DNA of 64,000 nt from a bacterium (GTDB lineage Bacteria > Desulfobacterota > Deferrisomatia > Deferrisomatales > BM512), in NCBI GenBank assembly GCA_004322275.1, contig SCTA01000036.1, positions 1 to 64,000 on the forward strand, read 5' to 3'. Position 1 is the first letter of the stretch. Each line of letters starts with the position of its first letter. Positions 19,990 to 29,413 of this stretch are shown one piece after another. Below the pieces are notes generated by a model. The model did no database searches. It worked only from the letters and a program-made list of their open reading frames with translations, and was not told the origin of the DNA. Both the position numbers and the translations under genes were made by a program.

Positions 19990-21159
19990 TTGCCTGACAG
20001 GGTACGACTCAGAGAAATCGCATTAGCCTATCTTGGCGTTGGGGCGACAGCCTTCGGCGGCCCGGTCGTCATTCAGAAGCTGAGAAAAATGCCCGCTTCC
20101 CGCAAGTGGCTCACGGAAAAGGAGATGGACGAGGGGCTTTCTCTCGTGCAGCTTTATCCCGGAACGATCGGCATGGATCTCGTGGCTTACACCGGCTACA
20201 GGCTGCGCGGAGCGACCGGAGCGGTAGTCGCCACCACTTCCTTCGCCCTGCCCTCCTTTCTCCTGATTCTGCTTCTCTCCTGGCTTTACTTCACCTTCGG
20301 GACTCTCCCCTGGATGCCCAGCCTCTTCCTGGGGCTCGAAGCCCTCGTCATCGGAATTTTGTGCAATCTTCTGATCGATCTGGGGAGAAGCAATCTGCGC
20401 ACTACCGGGCGGGCGATTGTCGGCGCGGCGGCGTTTGGAGCCCTCCTCTTCAAAATGAACGCGATTGCAATAGTCTTTCTGGCGCTGGCCCTCGGAGCCT
20501 TGTTCCTTCGCCCGAAAGCGAGGGAAGAGCACTTCGGCGAAGACGTTGAAGAGAGCGCGGGGCCGAAGCGCTGGCTGGGTATCGGCGCGGTGACCGGCGC
20601 GGTTTTTGCGGCGGTTCTGGCGGCGCTGGCGATTCCCTCTCTTATGAGCTCGATGGGGCTGGTTTTTTTCAAGATCGGCTCGGTCGCGTTCGGAAACGGG
20701 GCGACAATCCTGCCGCTCATTCAGGCCGACGTGGTGAACAAACACCAATGGCTCACGCCCGGCCAGTTCGCCGATGGCATAGCGATGGGGCAGATAACTC
20801 CGGGGCCGTTTCTCATCACCGCCGCCTTCGTCGGCTACAAGATGGCCGGAGCGGCCGGGGCGGCGCTCGCTACCTTCGCGATCTTCTCCCCCTCGATAGC
20901 CATGACGCTCGTGTTCACCGAGCTTTTCAGACATGTAAGGCACCTGGAAGGCGCGCGGGGGGCGCTGGCGGGGGTGATGGCGTCCTTTGTAGGGCTTCTG
21001 GCCCTGATGGTGATACAGCTCGGCTCGCACGCCCTGAAGGGGCCGAAGGAGTTTATTTTCGCGGCGCTGGCGCTCGCCGGAGTGCGGTACCTGAAACTGG
21101 ATGCGGCGTTGGTCTTCGCGGCGGGGCTTTCGCTCTGGGCGATTGTCTCGATGATTTGA
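19990..21159 (+). CDS. chrA: Chromate transporter (ChrA/CHR family)
   Basis: Membrane protein with two homologous CHR halves: GVGATAFGGPVVIQKLR...GLSLVQLYPGTIGMDLVAYTGYRLRG in the first and IGSVAFGNGATILPLIQADVV...GQITPGPFLITAAFVGYKMAG in the second. Long-form CHR proteins export chromate, though many homologues have unknown substrates. About ten membrane helices can be counted. The start is uncertain: TTG 19990 keeps the conserved N-terminus, while TTG 19918 would add 24 residues; neither has a clear ribosome-binding site. Confidence 0.85.
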   Translation: MPDRVRLREIALAYLGVGATAFGGPVVIQKLRKMPASRKWLTEKEMDEGLSLVQLYPGTIGMDLVAYTGYRLRGATGAVVATTSFALPSFLLILLLSWLYFTFGTLPWMPSLFLGLEALVIGILCNLLIDLGRSNLRTTGRAIVGAAAFGALLFKMNAIAIVFLALALGALFLRPKAREEHFGEDVEESAGPKRWLGIGAVTGAVFAAVLAALAIPSLMSSMGLVFFKIGSVAFGNGATILPLIQADVVNKHQWLTPGQFADGIAMGQITPGPFLITAAFVGYKMAGAAGAALATFAIFSPSIAMTLVFTELFRHVRHLEGARGALAGVMASFVGLLALMVIQLGSHALKGPKEFIFAALALAGVRYLKLDAALVFAAGLSLWAIVSMI

Positions 21160-21238
21160 GGCGAATTTGCCCTCCGGTTGATTTACTGTTATAAAATCCC
21201 TAAAGAATTTGGCAACCTCGATCGAACGGAGATTAACC

Positions 21239-21619
21239 ATGAAGATATGCTTCCCGGTAGAGCGAAACGAAGGGCTCGAAAGCAAGGTGTTCGACCACTT
21301 CGGCTCCGCGCCCCTCTTTGTGATGGTAGACCTTGAAAGCAACGAGGTGACTGAAGTCCGAAACAGGGATACGAGCCACGCGCACGGCTCCTGTCAGCCC
21401 CTCAAGGCTATCAGCGATCACCCCGTCAGCGCCGTCGTGGTCGGCGGAATAGGCGGCGGGGCGCTTAGCGGCCTTACCAGCGCCAATATCGCAGTCTACA
21501 GGTCGAAGGGCTCTACGATCGCGGAGAACCTAAGCCTCCTGGCGAGCGGCTCCCTCGATAAATGGAGCCCCGGTTTCGTCTGCGGCGGACATGGAGAAGG
21601 GCACGCCTGCAGCCATTGA
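21239..21619 (+). CDS. NifX/NifB-like dinitrogenase cofactor domain protein
   Basis: 126 residues with the FeMo-cofactor-binding fold: MKICFPVERNEGLESKVFDHFGSAPLFVMVD, then DHPVSAVVVGGIGGGALSGL and a His/Cys-rich tail (CGGHGEGHACSH). Stand-alone members occur in many anaerobes that do not fix nitrogen, and their role is unclear; metal-cluster binding is likely. The start at 21239 has GGAG 7 bases upstream. No nif genes are nearby. A strong terminator follows. Confidence 0.88.
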   Translation: MKICFPVERNEGLESKVFDHFGSAPLFVMVDLESNEVTEVRNRDTSHAHGSCQPLKAISDHPVSAVVVGGIGGGALSGLTSANIAVYRSKGSTIAENLSLLASGSLDKWSPGFVCGGHGEGHACSH

Positions 21620-21639
21620 GGGCTTGGTAGAGTGAATGG

Positions 21640-21673
21640 AAAAGGGCCTCCGCGCAAAAAGAGGCCCTTTTTT
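21640..21673 (+). terminator. Intrinsic terminator
   Basis: AAAAGGGCCTC (21640-21650), 10-base loop, GAGGCCCTTTTTT (21661-21673). A strong stem with a T-tract directly after the NifX-like gene. Confidence 0.92.
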
Positions 21674-21816
21674 AATGAGCCTGAACCGGTCTAAATCTCC
21701 GTCGCCTTGAGCCGCATCAGACCGGGCTGGTCATTATCTGTTTTCCGGGCGGGGGAATTGTGTTAAGAAATAATACCTTGGCAGGAAAAAACTTCTAAAC
21801 TTGCTCAAGGTGCCTA

Positions 21817-23091
21817 ATGAGACCAGCCATTTTTGTCTTTTCCGTGATTTTTGCATGCGCCTTGCCGTTCATTTCGGCAATGGCGCTGGAGCGAAACGGC
21901 CTCGTCGAGATTTCGCCTTTTGCGGGCGTAAACCGCTTCGACCCTTCCCTGAGCGACACGACCGGCGCGGCGCTGGGAGTTCGCGGCGGGTATCACTTCA
22001 ACAACTCCTGGGGGGCGGAACTTGAGCTTCTCCACGCTTTTTCGGACAGGAAAGACGACGAAATATCCCTGACCGCCGCAAGCATGGGAGCGCTTTACCA
22101 CCCGCCGTTTTTGTCCTCTGAAAAGCTCTCGCCCTATCTCGGTTTCGGCGTCGGCTCGGCTTTCTACGACTACGACAATCTCAATAAATCCGGTATCGAG
22201 CGGGAGTGGACCTTTCACTACGGAGCGGGAGCCGGATACGGCGTCAGCGACCGGCTGTCCGTACGGGGCGACCTGCGCCAGATAGTCACACATGGCCCCG
22301 CGCGTTACAATCTGCTTGCCACCGTCGGGGTCTCGTGGTTCTTTGACGGCCCCAAAGGCTCCCCCCCGGTAGCCGAAAAGCCCGTGGAACCGGCCCCGGC
22401 GCCGCCAGCCGAAGTCAAGGCGGAGCCCCCGGCCCTTCCGGCAGCCGTCGCGCTTGCTCCGAAGGTAGAGGACGGAGACGACGACGGTGATGGAGTTCCC
22501 AACAGCCTCGACAAGTGCCCCGGCACTCCCCGCGGCATGAAGGTGGATTCCGACGGATGTCTTTTCAGGGAAGAGCCCCCGAAAACCGAAGTAGCGATCA
22601 GACCCGTGGAAGCGGCAAAAGCACCGGAAGCTCCGAAAGCCCCGGTAGCAGCCGAAGCTCCGAAAGCGCCCAAAGCTCCCGAAGTGGCAAAGGCGATCGT
22701 GCCCGAGGTAAAACCTGCGGCGTCCGCTCCCGCGTCTGAAAAGAAGGTCGAACGCCTGGAGCTGTCCATGCAGTTTGACCTCAATTCCCACGCGGTGAAA
22801 AAGAAATATCTGGAGGAAGTGGAGAAGCTCGCGCAGTTCATGGCGGCCAATCCGAAGGCGCGAATAACCATAGAAGGTTACGCAGACAGCACGGGCGAGG
22901 CTGGGTACAACCAGACTCTCTCGGAGAAGAGAGCGAAAAGTCTGGCGCGGATTTTAATAAAAACCTGGAAGATCTCTCCTGACCGCATCAAAGCCGCGGG
23001 TTACGGCGAGACCCGCCCGATAGCCCCCAACGACACCAGAGCGGGACGGGCCAAGAACCGCAGGGTAACGGCTGTCGTCACAACGGAGTAA
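21817..23091 (+). CDS. OmpA-family outer-membrane protein
   Basis: 424 residues. A signal peptide (about 1-22, ending ISAMA) is followed by an eight-stranded-barrel-like region (about 25-185: GVRGGYHFNNSWGAELELLHAF...LLATVGVSWFF), then a Pro/Ala-rich segment. A thrombospondin-type-3 calcium motif DGDDDGDGVPNSLDKCP follows near 218-235, a second Ala/Pro/Lys-rich linker comes next, and the C-terminal OmpA peptidoglycan-binding domain fills about 310-424 (ITIEGYADSTGEAGYNQTLS, RRVTAVV). It should sit in the outer membrane with its C-terminal domain on the cell wall. AAGG lies 6 bases before the start. Confidence 0.93.
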   Translation: MRPAIFVFSVIFACALPFISAMALERNGLVEISPFAGVNRFDPSLSDTTGAALGVRGGYHFNNSWGAELELLHAFSDRKDDEISLTAASMGALYHPPFLSSEKLSPYLGFGVGSAFYDYDNLNKSGIEREWTFHYGAGAGYGVSDRLSVRGDLRQIVTHGPARYNLLATVGVSWFFDGPKGSPPVAEKPVEPAPAPPAEVKAEPPALPAAVALAPKVEDGDDDGDGVPNSLDKCPGTPRGMKVDSDGCLFREEPPKTEVAIRPVEAAKAPEAPKAPVAAEAPKAPKAPEVAKAIVPEVKPAASAPASEKKVERLELSMQFDLNSHAVKKKYLEEVEKLAQFMAANPKARITIEGYADSTGEAGYNQTLSEKRAKSLARILIKTWKISPDRIKAAGYGETRPIAPNDTRAGRAKNRRVTAVVTTE

Positions 23092-23107
23092 CCGGAATCC
23101 CGAAATC

Positions 23108-25354
23108 CTACCTGCGCCGCTTGAGCGGAGCATTCCTGACGGGCGAAACGCCGCTTCCCGAAATCGCGTCAACCCCGTCGCAGTCCTGATCGATTCCGTC
23201 GCCCGGGATGTCGAAGGCGTTGTCATTTATCCCCGGGTTCGTGTCGTCGCAGTCGTGCTCGAACCACATACCCATCGTCCCGGAGCCGTCCATGTCGATG
23301 TCAAAGCCCTGCGGTATCGCGCATATCACGTACGAGAGAGGCTGGTCTGGCTCAATCGTCCGGAGGAATGCCTTTTGGGGGGTTTCGGTGTCGTTTGCGA
23401 TCAAAACGTATCCATCCCATTTAGGATTCGTTCGGAGGCTAGTATCGGCCACCTCAAGCAATATTATGCCGTAAGTGGTTTCCTGCAGCGGCCAACTGTA
23501 ATAGCCTATTACCTCGACCCCCACCATTTCATGGGGCGGTATATCCACCGTGAACCAGTCCACGTCGTTTAGGTCGTGAAGAGTGTGCATCGCCTCCGGG
23601 AAAAATTCCGACCTTCTCGTGAATTCGTACTGCATACCCTGCGCCGTGACCAGTTCGGTGGCGGTCTCCATCGTATCGTCATCCTCGAAGGGATCCGGAA
23701 CCTCGGCGACGAGGGCGTCGGTCCCCGTGCAGTTCTGGTCGATCCCGTCGCCGGCTATATCCGTAGCCTTTGGATTTATTCCGGGGTCCGTCTCGTTGCA
23801 GTCGTGAAAAGCGGACCAGTTGTCGCCGTCGTTGTCCACGAAGGGATGGACCTCAAGGCTGTAGCTCATCAGCCCCCGGATAATATAGCCGTTGACCTTC
23901 AGGTAATAATCGCCGTCCGCTGCGGGGGTGTACTGAAAGCAGCTGTCGTACCCCACGCAGTCATCGTTTTGCGTAAGACAGGTCGTACCGTCGGTGTCGA
24001 AGAGCCAAAGCCAGGTGTCGCCGTTGATCGAAAGATGGGAGGTTGTGAACTCGTAGGTGACGCCGCCGGTAAGGCTGATGCGCATCCAGTCTGCGTCGCC
24101 GACCGGAAAGATCGAACGAAACTGGATTTCTCCTATTTCAAGCAAGCCCGCATTCTCCGGGCCGCTGTCGTTTTCATAGCCGTCCGGGTCCGTCGGGTAG
24201 GTATAGGGAGTGGTGATGGTGATCGATTCCGAGTCTTCGAGGGTTCCGTCGCTGACGGTAAAGGTGGCGTAGTAGATCCCCGCATCGGAATAAACCGGAG
24301 CCCAGCTTATTTCGCCGGTTGAAGGGTTGAAGGACGCTCTCGGGGGAAGGCCGGAGGCGCTGAAGGCGACCTCGTCGCCGTCGGGGTCCGTCGCCTCGAG
24401 TGTTAATTCAAGGATGGCGTTCTCGAACACGATAATGGGGCCGATGAAGCCGAGAACCGGCGCGCGGTTGACGTTGGCAACCGTTATCGTGACCGTCTCC
24501 GAGTCTTCGAGGGTTCCGTCGCTGATGGTGAAGGTAATGTCGTAGCTTCCGGCGTCGGAATAGCCCGGCGTCCAGCCGAAGTCGCCGGTTGAAGCATTCA
24601 GCGTCGCTCCGGCGGGAAGCCCTTCGGCGCCGTAGGCGAGGGTGTCTCCGTCGGGATCGGTCGCCGCAAGGGTAAAGGAAAGCGCCGAGTTTTCGTCCAC
24701 TCCCCTGGAGCCGGTGGGTTCGAGAACCGGCGCGCGGTTGACGTTATTCACCGTCACAGTGACCGTCTCGGAGACCTCCATGAATCCGTCGCTGACGGTG
24801 AATGTTATGTCGTAGCTTCCGGCGTCGGAATAGCCCGTCGCCCAGCTTAATTCGCCGGTTGAGCCGTTCAGCGTCGCTCCGGCGGGAAGCCCTTCGGCGC
24901 CGCAGGCGAGGGTGTCGCCGTCCGGGTCGGCCGCCGCGAGGGTATATGAAAGGGTTGAGTTCTCGTCCACGGCGAGGGTGACGATGGGTTCGAGAACCGG
25001 CGCGCGGTCCACGTTGTTTACCGTTATGGTGACCGTCTTCGTGGTTTCCAGTTCCCCGTCGCTGACGGTGAAGACGACCTCGTAGCTTCCCGCGTCGGAA
25101 TAGCCCGGCGTCCAGTCGAACTCGCCGGTGGCGGGGACAAAGGACGCCCCCTGGGGGAGGCTCGCTGCGCCGTATCTGAGTACGCCGCCATCGATATCCG
25201 TTGCAGTCAGTATGAAGGCGACGGTGGAGTTCTCGTCAACCGTGACGGAACCCGGCAAATCAAAAACCGGGGGGTTATGCACTTCAACCGAATCGCTGCA
25301 GGCCTGGGTGAAAAGGATCAAGGCTCCAGCCGCTATGAACAATGGGAAACGCAT
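23108..25354 (-). CDS. Secreted lipoprotein with four Ig-like repeats and MopE-like metal sites
   Basis: 748 residues. A signal peptide ends in FTQAC, so Cys19 is a possible (atypical) lipidation site. Residues 30-400 are four tandem 90-residue putative Ig/cadherin-like domains, each with VDENS, DPDGD, GLPAGA, TPGYSDAGSYDITFTVSDG and VNNVNRAPVLEP variants. A PPC-like domain (ENDSGPENAGLLEIGEIQ) follows. The C-terminus holds two MopE-type motifs, DNDGDNWSAFHDC...GDGIDQNC and DMDGSG...DCDDTNPGIN...GDGIDQDCDGVD, known from calcium/copper-binding surface proteins. The start at 25354 has GGGAG 5 bases upstream. It converges with the OmpA-like gene. Function is unknown; adhesion or metal binding is possible. 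Confidence 0.85.
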   Translation of the reverse strand: MRFPLFIAAGALILFTQACSDSVEVHNPPVFDLPGSVTVDENSTVAFILTATDIDGGVLRYGAASLPQGASFVPATGEFDWTPGYSDAGSYEVVFTVSDGELETTKTVTITVNNVDRAPVLEPIVTLAVDENSTLSYTLAAADPDGDTLACGAEGLPAGATLNGSTGELSWATGYSDAGSYDITFTVSDGFMEVSETVTVTVNNVNRAPVLEPTGSRGVDENSALSFTLAATDPDGDTLAYGAEGLPAGATLNASTGDFGWTPGYSDAGSYDITFTISDGTLEDSETVTITVANVNRAPVLGFIGPIIVFENAILELTLEATDPDGDEVAFSASGLPPRASFNPSTGEISWAPVYSDAGIYYATFTVSDGTLEDSESITITTPYTYPTDPDGYENDSGPENAGLLEIGEIQFRSIFPVGDADWMRISLTGGVTYEFTTSHLSINGDTWLWLFDTDGTTCLTQNDDCVGYDSCFQYTPAADGDYYLKVNGYIIRGLMSYSLEVHPFVDNDGDNWSAFHDCNETDPGINPKATDIAGDGIDQNCTGTDALVAEVPDPFEDDDTMETATELVTAQGMQYEFTRRSEFFPEAMHTLHDLNDVDWFTVDIPPHEMVGVEVIGYYSWPLQETTYGIILLEVADTSLRTNPKWDGYVLIANDTETPQKAFLRTIEPDQPLSYVICAIPQGFDIDMDGSGTMGMWFEHDCDDTNPGINDNAFDIPGDGIDQDCDGVDAISGSGVSPVRNAPLKRRR
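24200..25270 (-). repeat. Four 270-bp coding tandem repeats
   Basis: Blocks such as CGAGAACCGGCGCGCGG recur exactly 270 bases apart (24451, 24721, 24991), and a second block (CCGTCGCTGA...) recurs at 24247, 24517, 24787 and 25057. The unit is 90 codons, one Ig-like domain. Units 2 and 3 are most alike at the DNA level, implying recent duplication or gene conversion. Boundaries are approximate. Confidence 0.85.
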
Positions 25355-25660
25355 CTTAACTCCCAATCCCGCCTCAGGCTCTTTTCCCGGGCGGAGGCAA
25401 TGTGGGTGGGTAAGTTGAAAATGCCGGCGTCATGCGGTGGAAAGACGCCAAGCGCCTTAAAACTGAAAATTGGGCGCACCTGAGAATATGCCGGATTGAA
25501 GTTCAGGGTCAATTTTTAAAGCTTCGCGATGACTTTGCCGTTTCGGAGTTTCTCTCTTTTGGTTTACGCATCGGAGGGGGCTTGCGTTACTTTTCGGCGA
25601 AGAAAAAAAAGACTTCCCCAGGAATCCCCATTTTGATTGCCGGTACCGGTTTTTTGGAAT
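25355..25660. other. Intergenic region, no gene seen
   Basis: About 300 bases between two minus-strand genes. It should hold the promoter of the lipoprotein gene (transcribed leftwards) and the end of the kinase operon. Several short A/T runs are present, but no convincing terminator, riboswitch or ORF was recognised. The c-di-GMP riboswitch core was looked for and not found. Confidence 0.5.
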
Positions 25661-27085
25661 TCAAATCCTGAATCGCAACTGGAACGTGCTGCCTTTGCCG
25701 GGTTCGCTTTCCAGAGTTATTTTTGCTTCGTGCATCGCCGCTATTTCCCTGACGATGGCGAGGCCGAGACCCGCGCCGCCGCCTGCGCGCGCCGAGACCT
25801 TGTCCACGCAGTAGAAGCGGTCGAATATTTTATCGTGATGTTCTTTGGCGATCCCGATTCCGGTATCAGTTACCGCCACCGTGGGGTCGGGATTGTTTGA
25901 AAGCTCCAGAACCACCCGTCCCCCCTCGGGGGTGTACCTGACGGCGTTCTCAAGAAGGTTGGACACCGCTTCGACGATAAGCGTTTCATTGCCGCGAACG
26001 GTTATCCCGGGGGAAATATTTTTTTCCATAGAGATATTTTTAAAGCTCGCAAAAGCCCTGTTAAGTTCGATCGCTTCCGAGCATGCGTCCGCCATGTCAA
26101 CCAGGTTGCCGGGGTTGGAGTCATGCTCCACATTCTGCACGCGGGCCAGAGCAAGAAGACTTTCTACGATATTCGACAAGCGGTGCGAAGCGCGACCTAC
26201 CGCTTCAAGGGTTTTTTTCAATTCTTCCGCGTCGCGTTCCTTGCGTAGTGCCACCTCGCATTGCACGCGGATGGCGCTTATCGGAGTGCGAAGCTCATGA
26301 GCGGCGTCGCAGGTGAATTGCTTCTGTCTCTTGTAGGCGTCGGTTAGCCGGGCAAGAGCGTGGTTCAGCGCCACGACAAGAGAGTGAACCTCTTTGTCCA
26401 CCCCGTCTTCATTTAGTTTCTCACTGCCGGATTCCGGGCCGACCAGGTCCGCTTGCGCGGACAAACGCTTGATGGGAGTGAGCGCACGGGAAACAACCCC
26501 CGCCGGTATCAGCAGGAGCAATACGAAAAACCCGCCTAGCCCCAAAGCCAGCCTTGTGCCGAACAAGGCGAGGGTTTCGTCAACATCCTCCATGAGATGC
26601 CCCACGGACACTACGTATTGCCTGTTCTCCACCGTGGGAAGGGTTTTCCCCGGATTTTGCGTTTTCCAGTATACGCGGTCCATTTCATCGTCTTCAGTCG
26701 CCTTCGTGATCGGGATGGTTATTACCCGGTAAGAGCGTCCGTTCAAAGAAAGCGTCTCAAACCGGTCCTTAACCTGTGTCTCCGGAGGATTGGGGACCGA
26801 GGAGCTTGCGATTTTCCCCGAAGACTCTCTTATGACGAAAAACGAATCCGCTTCAGGGCCCGTGAACCGGGATATCTGCGGCTCCCGCAGCTCCAGTTCA
26901 AAAACACCGCCGACCTCCAATTCCATTGCGGATGCGACGCCGTTGGCCATTACTCCAAGCGTTTCATCGAGTCCGCTTAGCAAATCCCGGCGGACCAGCC
27001 CGTAGATTGTCCAATAGGTAAGAAAAAGAGACAGAGCCGTGAGCGCCGCCAAAGGCACGAGAATGCGCATACGGATTGATTTCAT
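25661..27085 (-). CDS. Sensor histidine kinase (PhoQ/QseC-like)
   Basis: 474 residues. Membrane helices at about 8-28 and 180-198 flank a 150-residue periplasmic sensor, followed by HAMP (about 199-252). The phosphoacceptor is His263 in CDAAHELRTPISAIR. The ATPase domain has N-box NLLENAVRYTPEGG, DTGIGI, and GGGAGLGLAIVREIA. Its ATG overlaps the stop of the response regulator upstream by 4 bases. As last gene of the glycosyltransferase operon it probably senses an envelope signal for that pathway; this is inference from gene order. Confidence 0.93.
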   Translation of the reverse strand: MKSIRMRILVPLAALTALSLFLTYWTIYGLVRRDLLSGLDETLGVMANGVASAMELEVGGVFELELREPQISRFTGPEADSFFVIRESSGKIASSSVPNPPETQVKDRFETLSLNGRSYRVITIPITKATEDDEMDRVYWKTQNPGKTLPTVENRQYVVSVGHLMEDVDETLALFGTRLALGLGGFFVLLLLIPAGVVSRALTPIKRLSAQADLVGPESGSEKLNEDGVDKEVHSLVVALNHALARLTDAYKRQKQFTCDAAHELRTPISAIRVQCEVALRKERDAEELKKTLEAVGRASHRLSNIVESLLALARVQNVEHDSNPGNLVDMADACSEAIELNRAFASFKNISMEKNISPGITVRGNETLIVEAVSNLLENAVRYTPEGGRVVLELSNNPDPTVAVTDTGIGIAKEHHDKIFDRFYCVDKVSARAGGGAGLGLAIVREIAAMHEAKITLESEPGKGSTFQLRFRI

Positions 27086-27759
27086 GAGGGGGACTCGGGC
27101 AGCCGGAAGCCCACTCCGCGCACGGTTTCAATCAAGGCGGCTCCGGTGGCTTTCAATAATTTCTTTCGCAGATTGGCCACATGGGCGTCGATGACGTTGG
27201 AATCGCATTCAAAGGCGCTATCGTAAACGTTCAGGGCAAGGCGCGTGCGGGTGAGCGCCTTCCCCCTGTTCAGCAAAAAGGTCTCCAGTAACTGGAATTC
27301 TTTGTGGGTAAGGTCTACCGGCTGGTTGTCCCAAAGCGCAAGGTGAGCTTCCGGTTTCATCTCAAGCCTCCCCCAGAGAAGCCGCCCCTGGGGAAATCCG
27401 GACGAACGCCTCAGCACCGCCCGAATCCTGGCGAGCAGTTCCTCAAAGCTGAAGGGCTTGGAAAGATAGTCGTCTCCGCCCAGCCGAAGGCCCCTCACCC
27501 TGTCCTCGACATCTTTGCGCGCCGTCAGAAAAACCACCGGTACATCGTTGTGTTCGGAACGAAGCGTTTCCAGAATCTGAAAACCGCTTACCTCCGGGAG
27601 CGAAATATCCAGCAGAATCAGATCATAATCCTGGATTTGCGCCAGATGCAGGCCATCAGCGCCTCCGGCGGCGTGATCGACGATAAAGCCTTCTTCTCGA
27701 AGCCCCCTGCAAAGGGCGCTGGCAAGGTCCTCGTTGTCTTCGACGATAAGCAGTCTCAT
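27082..27759 (-). CDS. OmpR-family response regulator
   Basis: 225 residues. Receiver domain with Asp51 as phosphoacceptor (LILLDISLPEVSG) and Lys101 in DDYLSKPF, then a winged-helix OmpR/PhoB-type DNA-binding domain (LTHKEFQLLETFLLNRG...VDAHVANLRKKL-like, ETVRGVGFRL). The start at 27759 has GGGAG 9 bases upstream; a start at 27813 would add a tail and overlap the upstream gene. It is the cognate partner of the kinase at 25661 and lies 34 bases after the ArnT-like gene. An 11-bp direct repeat at 30483-30504, ahead of the operon, is a candidate binding site. Confidence 0.94.
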   Translation of the reverse strand: MRLLIVEDNEDLASALCRGLREEGFIVDHAAGGADGLHLAQIQDYDLILLDISLPEVSGFQILETLRSEHNDVPVVFLTARKDVEDRVRGLRLGGDDYLSKPFSFEELLARIRAVLRRSSGFPQGRLLWGRLEMKPEAHLALWDNQPVDLTHKEFQLLETFLLNRGKALTRTRLALNVYDSAFECDSNVIDAHVANLRKKLLKATGAALIETVRGVGFRLPESPS

Positions 27760-27793
27760 CTGGGTGAACTCCCGGTATGATGGAAGCGGAATG

Positions 27794-29413
27794 TTATTTT
27801 TCAGAGGCCTCATTGTCCGCAGCCGGATTCCACCTGTAAAGGGCCCACACTCTTTTTCTGGAGGGATTGAACGGGTCCGCCGCCTCTCTTCTCAGAACCT
27901 CCTGAATACCGCGCGGAGGATGCCGGAAATCATAGGGCTCTCCTACAAGCCATCCTCCGCCCGGAAGCGCGGCGGCGAGTTCCTCCTCGCTGTTTACGTT
28001 GGCGACAAAGCGCCTCAGGTAAAAGTTTGAGGAAACCAGATCGTTGTTCCAATTGACGACCGGGCCGTCGCTCCCTGTGGCGGTTGCAACCTCGGCAAAA
28101 AATGACGCCGGGCTCCTGTAGGCGTCAATGACGGGAACAAAACCCATCGTCCCGAGAACAGAGACAGCCAAAAAAGAAACCCCAAAAAATTTTATCGCAT
28201 CGAAATCTCGATAACGCCAGAGGAACAGGTAAACTACCGCAACTCCCGCCACCGCCATAAGAAGGCCGAAGGAGATTTTTCCGGAGCCCAGCGTGAGCAG
28301 CCACCCACAGGCAAGGATAAGTAGCGCCGGGGAAAGCCATCCGGCGAAACGGAAAAACGGCCTCGACAGGCGGCCGGTGAGACTCTTTTCCATGGAGTGA
28401 ACCTGGGCGGCAGCCGCCAGCGCGAGCCCGGGAGCGAGGGAAAGTAGGTAATGGGCGCGCTTGCTCGTTGCCATACTGAGAAAAATCACTCCGGCGGCGA
28501 ACCACAGAAAAGGCCAAAGAGCCTTAAGCCCTTCTCTTGACGTGGCGCGCCTCAAAAGAGAGGGCAAAAAAACCACAACCGGCCCAAAAGCCGCCAGCAT
28601 CGGAATATAGTACCAGAAAGGTTCCTTGTGGGTTGTAAAAGTGGGGTCCGCGATACGGTTAACGCTCTCGCCGAGCCATACGTCGAGGGCTCCGGGCACG
28701 TTCCGATAGACGTAGATGAACCAGGGCGCGGCCAGCAGTACGTGGGCCAGAAGGAAAAGCGGCAGGTCCAAATAGCCTGTCCGCCGCTTCCCCTTCGGCG
28801 AGGCCAGCTCGCAGGCAACGACTCCCGGCAGTGGAAACACCCAGCCGAGGGGGCCCTTGACCATAAAGCCGAGCGCCAGAGAGCACGCGAAGAGAAACCG
28901 CCAGCCGGTATCCTCGCCGGATTTAGCGCCCGGACGCACCCGGAACCAGGAATAGACAGAGAGGGTGGAGAAAAAGGCCAGCAGAGGCTCCGTCTCGGCG
29001 TTTTGCCCCATGAGGAGGACCAGAGGCATGGAGGCGAAGAGGACGCCCGCAGTGGCGGGATCGCAGTAAAGGCGGCCGTCCTCGGGAGATTTCCAGCGCC
29101 CGGCAATGCCGGCGACCAGCAAAAGGGTAGCCAGTGTCGCCAAAACCGCCGGAATGCGCGCCGTCCCTTCCGTGGCGCGGCCCGTGACGGTGAAAACCGC
29201 AGCCATTAACCAGTAGCTAAGCGGCGGCTTGGTGACGAAAGGCTCTCCTTCGAGGGTAGGGACGAGCCAGTTGCCTGAAGCGGCGACCTCCCGGGCTACC
29301 TCGGCGCGCCTTCCCTCTCCGTGATTACCCCAAAAGCCTCGGCTGGCTGAGCCCAGAGTCAGCGTCGCGGCCAGCAGCAGGGCTATAAGGATGGTCTGAC
29401 TCGCGGTTTTCAT
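27794..29413 (-). CDS. ArnT-like (GT39/PMT) polyprenyl-phosphate sugar transferase
   Basis: 539 residues, polytopic, with many membrane helices. The N-terminus carries the GT-C motif GEGRRAEVAREVAASGNWLVP and VTKPPLSYWLMA, as in ArnT, where an acidic pair near the first periplasmic loop is catalytic. Family members move a sugar from undecaprenyl phosphate to lipid A or another acceptor on the periplasmic face. The neighbours (LAB_N protein and Dpm-type transferase) support lipid glycosylation. Acceptor and sugar are not determined by the sequence. Overlaps the LAB_N gene by 4 bases. Confidence 0.88.
   Translation of the reverse strand: MKTASQTILIALLLAATLTLGSASRGFWGNHGEGRRAEVAREVAASGNWLVPTLEGEPFVTKPPLSYWLMAAVFTVTGRATEGTARIPAVLATLATLLLVAGIAGRWKSPEDGRLYCDPATAGVLFASMPLVLLMGQNAETEPLLAFFSTLSVYSWFRVRPGAKSGEDTGWRFLFACSLALGFMVKGPLGWVFPLPGVVACELASPKGKRRTGYLDLPLFLLAHVLLAAPWFIYVYRNVPGALDVWLGESVNRIADPTFTTHKEPFWYYIPMLAAFGPVVVFLPSLLRRATSREGLKALWPFLWFAAGVIFLSMATSKRAHYLLSLAPGLALAAAAQVHSMEKSLTGRLSRPFFRFAGWLSPALLILACGWLLTLGSGKISFGLLMAVAGVAVVYLFLWRYRDFDAIKFFGVSFLAVSVLGTMGFVPVIDAYRSPASFFAEVATATGSDGPVVNWNNDLVSSNFYLRRFVANVNSEEELAAALPGGGWLVGEPYDFRHPPRGIQEVLRREAADPFNPSRKRVWALYRWNPAADNEASEK

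Noticed and set aside
24200-25270. CRISPR-like regular repeats
   Set aside because: The period is 270 bases, the repeats are in frame and encode Ig-like domains, and there are no short spacers or cas genes.
25367-25510. c-di-GMP-I riboswitch ahead of the surface lipoprotein
   Set aside because: A GCCTCCG-like string is present on the minus strand but the rest of the conserved core and the second stem are missing.
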